DNA from: Tritrichomonas musculus
Taxonomy: Eukaryota; Parabasalia; Tritrichomonadida; Tritrichomonadidae
Assembly (NCBI GenBank): GCA_039105265.1
Contig: JAPFFF010000003.1
Location: 310,001-374,000 of the forward strand
DNA length: 64,000 nt
Direction of reading: 5' to 3'
The notes under the pieces were generated by a model. It did no database searches and had not been told where the DNA came from. It saw nothing but the letters and a program-made list of their open reading frames with translations. Both the position numbers and the translations under genes were made by a program. Positions 57,686 to 64,000 of the stretch are shown here, piece after piece. Position 1 is the first letter of the stretch. Each line of letters begins with the position of its first letter.

Positions 57686-58336
57686 ATGGATGGCAACTAT
57701 GATGAAAATGAGCTTAATCGTTATTTCAGAATGTACAAAACAATTATTCAAATGTTACACGACAGAAAATTCAGATTAGATGAAGATAAACAAAATATTT
57801 ATGATGAAGAAGTCAACTTTGAAATTTTTCGAACACTTTACGATAATTTCAGACCTTCAGAACTCAATTGCTATTGCGAATCTTTAAATCCTGAAGTTCC
57901 AGGCGTTAAAGTACTTTTTGACATACAAGATTCAAAGATTAACCAAAAAGTTATCCAAGCAATTGTAGCTCAAATGAAAGCCGAAAATATTAAACATGTT
58001 ATTATTATTGTTAAAGATGGTTCTATTCCTGCTCCCATGATCAGATTAATTGATAAACTTCGAAATGAAAAACAATATAAGATCGAATACTTTGAACAAA
58101 AAGAAGTTTTGATTAATATAACTAAACATGATCTCGTTCCAACACATGAACCTCTCACAACTGCAGAAAAAAATGAACTTCTTCAAAGATACGATATTAA
58201 TGAATCCCAACTTCCAAAAATCCTCAAAATGGATCCAGTTGTTAGATATTTTGGTGTTGAACCTGGAACAGTAATGAAGATCACACGAAGATCGGAAACT
58301 GCAGGTCGCTACGTTACTTATAGATTGGTTTGCTAA
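57686..58336 (+). CDS. RPB5: RNA polymerases I/II/III shared subunit Rpb5 (RPABC1)
   Basis: 216 residues, the normal length. The N-terminal eukaryote-specific domain (about 5-140) starts with the RYFRMYKTIIQMLHDRKF helix. The C-terminal assembly domain (about 145-216), shared with archaeal subunit H, is highly conserved: INITKHDLVPTHEPLT, then LPKILKMDPVVRYFGVEPGT and the final ETAGRYVTYRLV. Rpb5 forms the lower jaw of all three nuclear RNA polymerases and contacts downstream DNA. Intact and unremarkable. It faces away from the neighbouring initiator-binding gene. Confidence 0.97.
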   Translation: MDGNYDENELNRYFRMYKTIIQMLHDRKFRLDEDKQNIYDEEVNFEIFRTLYDNFRPSELNCYCESLNPEVPGVKVLFDIQDSKINQKVIQAIVAQMKAENIKHVIIIVKDGSIPAPMIRLIDKLRNEKQYKIEYFEQKEVLINITKHDLVPTHEPLTTAEKNELLQRYDINESQLPKILKMDPVVRYFGVEPGTVMKITRRSETAGRYVTYRLVC

Positions 58337-59007
58337 GATATTTTACCTTATTTTACTAGATTCATATTTTTTACCATTATCCCATTATTATTTAGTTTTG
58401 AATATAAAATCTTAAATGTGAAAATCATGTTCTCTTTACTTTTACTTTTAAATAAAGAATTGATCTTATAAGTATTCGTTTTTTTATAATTACTTATTTG
58501 TTTTGATGCTCGCATGACAAAGTGAGATTACTTTATCATACTTTTTTTTTTTTAAAAAAAACTGGATAACATTAAGGTCCTACATTTAATCCTTGATATA
58601 TATTTGATAATTTTAAACAAGGATAATCACAAAAGAATGATTATCAAAACTAAAAAAAACACTTTATATATATCATCACAAATGAATAATTATCAAAATA
58701 AGCATGTCAACTTGGATTTTATTTTTGAAAATGGTGGATTTTATTGGAATTTTGGTTTTTAAAAAAAAATTCATAAAGAACGTGATATGTTCGTGAATCT
58801 TGAATTCTTCATATAAGATTATATATTTTATGAGATTTGGAAGGTTTTTAATTGAACTTTATAATGTTTTCGAAAAAAATAAATATTATCAAAAAATTTT
58901 CTGATATACAAAGCATTAATCTTAAATCATTTGAATCATTATAAATAAATAATATAGAAAAATGATTATTTAAAGTTATATTGTTATAAAATATAAATGC
59001 AATATGT

Positions 59008-59042
<35 letters not shown>

Positions 59043-59198
59043 CTGAACTTTTATACTTCATAAAGCATCAGTTTTGATATATTTCAGTACTTTTATAGTT
59101 TTTTTATTTCCTTTTTTAATTCTTGAATTTCATTTGCAAAAAGAATCATATTTAAAATATCTTACCAAACATAAATTCAAAAAGTTTATTTAAATAGA
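58337..59198. other. Non-coding stretch with a 33-T run
   Basis: AT-rich 3' flank of the Rpb5 gene. It includes an uninterrupted run of 33 T (59010-59042). No frame or RNA gene recognised. Confidence 0.55.
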
Positions 59199-59468
59199 AT
59201 GCCATTTTACTCCCAAAATAAAAAAAAAATAAAAACCATAACGTTCTCCTACATGGTTTTTATGGTTTTTATTTCAATGCATTTTGATCGGAAATGATCG
59301 TTTTCCTCACAAATAAAAACCAAAAAATCATAAAAAACGTTTTTTGGTTTTTATTTGAATGCTTTTTGATCGGAAATGATCGAAACGCATTCAAATAAAA
59401 TCCATAAAAACCATGGAGGAGAACGTTAAGGTTTTTTTTTTTTTTTTATTCTGGGTGTAAAATGGCAT
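59199..59468. mobile_element. ~270-bp MITE with inverted ends and nested dyads
   Basis: Outer ends ATGCCATTTTAC and complement; a little further in, TAACGTTCTCC-type words pair (CATAACGTTCTCCTACATGG with the near-complement about 150 bases on). Internally, TGATCGGAAATGATCG occurs twice, each next to a long AAAAACC-rich stem. A partial copy of the right end (GGTGTAAAATGCCAT) follows at about 59491. No clear target duplication, so the boundaries are approximate. Non-coding. Confidence 0.6.
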
Positions 59469-59851
59469 AAAAGTGTCTATTAAATATTCATGGTGTAAAA
59501 TGCCATATTAAAATATTACTCGAAAAAAATGAAGAATTTTTAATGAAAATTTTTGACAACAAAACTTAAAAACCACCATTAAAAACCAGTTTTGGATTTT
59601 AAATCTATGGAGGCTATTGTTGACATGCTTAATCAAAATCATTATATTTTTTCTGGTTTTTAATCACATCAGAACTTCTTGTTTAAACCCGATATGTATA
59701 TTATTTACATTCCGATAATCTGATGGAATCAAAAAAAGTTTGAAAGTATACTACTTTCAATTTTCCAGCTTTCAAAAATTGAATAATCTTTATAATTAGT
59801 ATTTTTAGATGCTGAAGCAAACTTTTATAATTATAATTACAAAAAAGATTT

Positions 59852-60420
59852 ATGATTAACGAAGCTTACATAGTTGATTTAAGAGACTTCGAGAAAATAT
59901 GCCTATTGACAATGGTTCTTCAGGGGAGTTTATAAAGTTAGATGATAAAGCACAAATGAAATATTTTATAAAAGCATGAATATCAACGAAAAACCAATAT
60001 CAACAAAAATGTTACATTTGATTTGAGAAGTTGTTAATATTTCAAAATCAAATCATCCATCAATCATCTAAATGATTGGGTTTAGTCCCACAGATTTAAA
60101 TGATGAACCAAAACCAGTCTTAATAATGAAATTTACAGAGAGATTAGGTAATTCACGATTCAAAGAAATTAATTTGCTTATATTGAATTGCATTATGTAT
60201 TGAAATATTTACATTCAAATCATATATTACATCGAGATTTAAAAGCATTAAATGTTCTAATGGATAAAATCAGTCGATTTAGGCTATTCAAAAACTCTCC
60301 ATTGTGATAAAAATTTAATTTTAGAATCAGAAAAGGCAATAAAAGGAACACTATTATATATTGCACCAGAAATCTATGCGATTTTGAAAGAATCATAAAA
60401 TCAATTAAACATTTCAGAAT
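59852..60420 (+). pseudogene. Broken TKL-type protein kinase gene
   Basis: It opens with ATG and MINEAYIVDLRDFEK, a typical trichomonad TKL-kinase start. After changes of frame there follow INEKPISTK with SNHPSII and GFSPTDLNDEPKPVLIMKF, then YLHSNHILHRDLKALNVLMD (an intact HRDLKxxN catalytic loop), and in another frame VDLGYSKTL (DFG position) and GTLLYIAPEIY (APE). At least four frame changes or stops interrupt it, and the C-lobe is truncated. Host gene remnant. Confidence 0.75.
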
Positions 60421-61984
60421 GTAAGAGTAGTGGAATATTTTTTTTATAACGGATTTCTCTCAATTTAAAAGGACAATATTTCACTAATCTAATCATTTTC
60501 TCTCTCCGATATTAATAAGGTATACTATATATTTCATGAATATATCATATATTTACTTGAATTGAAAATTATCATTATTCACATTCATGTGAATTGATGA
60601 TATTTTGAATGGAAAATTGGCTGATGATATTGAGGACATTTTCTGATCATCTTTTTCTCCACATTTTAATAAAAAATATATATGAATTTTGTCTGATATT
60701 GATAGCTCAATTTTTTAATAAATGGAATTAAAGTTTTTACTTTTTCAATGTAAACGTACATATTATTTTTTGAAATTGAAAAGATTTGGAGTCCAATTGA
60801 GTAGTATTTGATTTTGAAATTGAAAAGATTTTGAGTGTAATTGAATTGTTTTTATTTTCGAAAGAGCATAATAAGGTAAAGTATTCAATTTTAAATCTTT
60901 CAAAAAGTGAATGAAAGAATGAGTGTTTTATAACTAATATCATGATTAAAAAAAATCTTGATTGGAGCAATGTTGATAAAAAACAATAAGTTATAATATT
61001 TCGTGTTTGCTTGCTCTTAAATATTTCCATGAATGAAGATATGATAAGGAATATTCGTTTGAACAATAGGCACAAGTCGGAAAAAAAGGCTGATCAACTA
61101 GTTTTATTTTGAAATCTTATTATGAAATAAATAAAAAAATCTGGAATCGTGACGTTGGATTTCTTTTTATTGCTAATTTCATTTTTTGAGTACTTTATTT
61201 TTTATACTCCCCAGAAATCTCTTTTTTTCTCACAATTTTTTTCAATTAAAAATATTTTACAACTATCAAACAACTCAGAAAATCATTATCAATTTTCTTA
61301 GACTTCAATTTTTTTCAAAGAATATTAATTCAATTTTATATCATGTATTGATAATTTTATATGAAATAAACATATCAATTTTTTTTTTCTTTTTCAAAAA
61401 ATTAAAATATATTTTTTTTTATATTGAACGTCAATTTAATCTTTATATTTAGGAAATATATTTATTTCCTTATATTTTATATTATATAATAATATTTCAA
61501 GTCATCCTGCATTTTTCATACCTAACTATGCTCTTTTTCGAAATTGAAAAGATTATAAAAATAAAATGGCTTTTTGAATATTTTTTATTTTATAAAAGAT
61601 CAAACTTTTTGTGAAAGAGATTTTTTTTTAATATTTTTTATATGCTTTTGCAATTATGCTCTTCCTATTTTTATTTAACAATAGAAATATTTTGGAAATT
61701 CAAATATTGAATTATATTTTAAAAAGTTGATAGATTTATTAGAAAATCTAAAAAAATTTCTGATTTATCGTCTTTACTTAAAAAAATAAATTTATCTTAT
61801 TTTTATACTATTTAAAATTCTAGTATACTTGAAATATAGATTAAAAAATTTACATTTATTACTTTAAAATATATTTAAACTGTTATAAATCAGAGGTTTT
61901 ATTTGCCATAACTCTAGAATGTAGAGTTTTTGATTGATTAATTGAATACATATTTGGTCATACAATTTGTCAGATATGTAAATC
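60421..61984. other. Decayed non-coding stretch
   Basis: 1.56 kb, AT-rich. It contains a 48-50-bp direct duplication (two copies of a segment with TTTTGAAATTGAAAAGATTT near 60767 and 60815; a further trace near 61538). Short frames at 60737-61075 and 61186-61452 have the skewed Phe/Ile/Leu composition of chance AT-rich frames. Confidence 0.5.
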
Positions 61985-62925
61985 TGTTTTTAGCTCACTT
62001 ACAAACTTGACACAGATACAAATTCAATATTCAATCAATGAAATTGAAGAATTATTACTAAGTGGTTGCAAATCAATCAAAGAAATTTGAAATTCCAAAC
62101 TCAGCAGCATCAACTAATGACACTGCATTTGAAGATTGCTCAAATCTGATACAAATAATAATTCCAACATCAGTTAAACCAATAGGAGAATCTATTTTCG
62201 AAAATTGTTCATCATTACAAGAAGTAACACTTCCTTCTTCAATTAGAGTAATTGGAAGCGTTAATTCTTGTAAATCATTGAAATAAGTAACAATTCCAGA
62301 TTCTGTTTCAACAATAGAAAATTCTGTCTTTAAGAATTGCACGTCATTAAGACAAGTCACAACTCCAGTTTCTATTTCATCGATTAATTATCATGCTTTC
62401 AAAGGATGCGTTAAATTGAATGATTTAACAATTACTTCATTTTTTTTTTGGAGAATTTGTGATTCATTCTTTGAAAATTGCACGTTTTTTAAGACAAGTA
62501 ATAACAATTCAAGATTCTATTTCATTGATTAATTATCATGCTTTCAAAGGATGCGTTAAATTGAATGATTTAACAATTACTTCATTTTTTTTTTTTTTTT
62601 GGGAGAATTTGTGATTCATTCTTTGAAAATTGCACGTTTTTTAAGACAAGTAATAACAATTCAAGATTCTATTTCATTGATTAATTATCATGCTTTCAAA
62701 GGATGCGTTAAATTGAATGATTTAACAATTACTTCATTTTTTTTTTTTTTTTTTTTTTTTGGGAGAATTTGTGATTCAGTCTTTGAAGATTTCACTTCAA
62801 TGACACAGATTACAATCAATTCAAATTCATCATCAATTGGAATTCATGCATTTGATAACTGTCCATCACTCAATAGAATAATTGGATCACGAATCATGTT
62901 TGGAAGAATCAAGATATAATCGAAT
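61985..62925 (+). pseudogene. Broken BspA-type leucine-rich-repeat gene
   Basis: Broken frames read as the trichomonad BspA-like repeat: LTQIQIQYSINEIEELLLSG, then FEDCSNLIQIIIPTSV, FENCSSLQEVTLPSSI, FKNCTSLRQVT and HAFKGCVKLNDLTIT. These follow the consensus xAFxxCxxLxxIxIPxSVxxIG. In Trichomonas this is the largest surface-protein family. Here several stops, frame changes and poly-T expansions disrupt it; no signal peptide or membrane segment remains. Confidence 0.8.
62382..62795. repeat. Triplicated ~145-152-bp unit with lengthening T tracts
   Basis: Three near-identical copies begin at about 62382, 62527 and 62679, covering one BspA repeat each. Each ends in a T tract followed by GGAGAATTTG; the tracts are 10, 16 and 24 T long in order. 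Apart from the tracts the copies are almost the same, so the duplication happened recently, after or during decay of the gene. Confidence 0.85.
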
Positions 62926-62974
62926 TGGTGCAAATATCCGTTATAATATTTTATTTCAATGCTTCAATTTAAAC

Positions 62975-63470
62975 GATTGGTAAAGATGTCACAGTCAACA
63001 ATGCTGAAGCTGCCAAATATTTCAAAATGGCGGCAAATAAAGGGAATTTAATTTCAATGCATTATTTATGGACTCATACATGAAACTGGAAATTGAGAAT
63101 TAAAAAGAATGAAGTAGAAGCATCGAAATATTTTAAAAAAGGTGAAATTTCACCTTTGGGCGTCTTATCGTTTTTGATTGTAGTTTATTTTATAATGATC
63201 ATGATGGAATGTATAATTATGCTAGAATGCGCCGATTTGGAAAAGGAACTCTTACTAATAAAAGTAATGCACTTATATATTTTAAATTGCAGCAGACAAA
63301 GGAATTGATGAAGCAATATGATTGATTATGCCAATATGTTAAAAAAAAAAAAAAAAAAAAAGGGAAGGAACTGACAAAAATAATGCTAAATCAAGAAGAT
63401 ATTATAAAATGGAAGATGATCATAAATATACAAATTGAATGTTTATTATATTGAAGAAAATTTAGATGTA
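62975..63470 (+). pseudogene. Broken Sel1-repeat gene
   Basis: Frames on the plus strand give Sel1-like repeats: NAEAAKYFKMAANKGN (about 63000-63050), VEASKYFKKG, MYNYARMRRFGKG then NALIYFKLAADKGIDEA (about 63205-63320), and EGTDKNNAKSRRYYKM. The unit matches the Sel1 consensus (xxAxxYFKxAADxGxxxAxxxYAxM). Stops, frame changes and a 21-A run (63341-63361) interrupt it. Sel1 repeats occur in trichomonads alone or fused to TKL kinases. Confidence 0.75.
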
Positions 63471-64000
63471 TTATAAAAAAAAAATAAATAATTGGCTTAC
63501 ATATATTTATAGAAAGGCAGATAATAATGGTTATACTCCTGCTTTTGTGGCTCTTGGAAAATTAGATTCCAATAAAAAAAAGATAAATTTTTTTTTTCTG
63601 ATGACAATTTACATATTGCCAACTAAGGTGGAGACATATGATGATTCTATTGAAATCAAATCAAAATATTATTCTTTTTTTCCATTGAGTTTTTATATTT
63701 TAAAATAAAAGATTATTTTTGTAATAATTTATATATATATTTATTTTTTTTAAAATCTATCTAAACAATATGAATCTAAATCAATTTATAAATCCTTTTT
63801 TCCCCTATTTGGTAATGAAAAGAATATTTTTTTTAAAGAACAATATCTACATTTGATGAACATATACCTACTTCTTTTTTAACTTCTAAAGATAATCCAT
63901 CAAAATCAAAGTTAAGATGAAAATATATTCAGCTTAAATTCTATTCATTTTGCTTAATTTGCTCTGAGCAAGCATCGATAACTAATTGCGAAATATCAAT
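63471..64000. other. Window end, no gene recognised
   Basis: An 80-codon frame at 63466-63708 starts with a low-complexity Lys run and contains DNNGYTPAFVALGKLDSNKK, which may be an ankyrin-like or Sel1-like scrap in decay. The rest is AT-rich with no recognisable feature. Confidence 0.4.

Noticed and set aside
60737-61452. Frames of 88-112 codons near 61 kb
   Set aside because: Phe/Ile/Leu/Asn-skewed composition, no motif, and location in decayed sequence argue for chance.
1-64000. Spliceosomal introns
   Set aside because: All recognised genes read as single frames, and I found no copy of the conserved trichomonad branch-point/3' splice motif ACTAACACACAG.
1-64000. CRISPR arrays, operons and ribosome binding sites
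   Set aside because: The organism is a eukaryote by gene content; the tandem arrays seen are minisatellites or coding repeats without spacer structure.

Overview
The window is strongly AT-rich eukaryotic DNA from a parabasalid (trichomonad) protist, most likely Tritrichomonas or a close relative. Coding regions are uninterrupted single-exon frames packed on both strands with short AT-rich gaps. Three predicted proteins carry the fold of IBP39, the initiator-binding factor known from Trichomonas. Remains of BspA-type leucine-rich repeats, Sel1 repeats and a TKL-type kinase, all large trichomonad families, lie at the right end. No taxonomic search could be run, so the genus is an inference.

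Layout. 0-32 kb is gene-dense: a sirtuin, a pseudokinase, a probable SAGA subunit (TADA1/Hfi1), tRNA-Val(CAC), a GCN2-like protein whose kinase domain looks inactive, an armadillo-like protein, a probable TEDC1 homologue (delta/epsilon-tubulin complex), a hydrogenosomal-type beta-barrel with a C-terminal beta-signal, two CARMIL-like leucine-rich-repeat proteins, two tandem IBP39-like proteins, a DP-type cell-cycle factor, TCTP, a Rab6-like GTPase, a PROPPIN (Atg18/WIPI) and two coiled-coil or low-complexity proteins. A decayed cysteine-rich surface-protein gene lies at 18.5-19.35 kb.

32.7-42.7 kb has no credible gene and is a nest of non-autonomous DNA transposons. An outer TA-flanked element was entered by a 7.7-kb element with about 0.54-kb inverted terminal repeats. 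That element was in turn entered by at least six smaller ones. Several insertion boundaries can be read from target-site duplications and from the uninterrupted opposite arm. 42.7-45.9 kb is decayed sequence without a recognisable gene.

45.9-58.4 kb is a second gene block: an LRR/coiled-coil protein, a TRAPP-II-type subunit (TRAPPC14/13-like), ribosomal protein eL36, a class-3 lipase, a Vta1/LIP5 homologue, an SKA1-like kinetochore protein, a third and longer IBP39-like protein, and RNA polymerase subunit Rpb5. It is interrupted at 53.2-55.6 kb by an 8-bp-TSD element, a 23-bp degenerate tandem array and a decayed Mutator-like transposase. 58.4-64 kb is a graveyard: a MITE, a broken TKL kinase, a broken BspA-LRR gene with a recent triplication, and a broken Sel1-repeat gene.

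The genes form no operon. They are ordinary housekeeping functions (chromatin, transcription, vesicle traffic, autophagy, ESCRT, cytoskeleton, mitosis) with family-specific oddities, chiefly intact but apparently inactive kinases and multiplied initiator-binding proteins.
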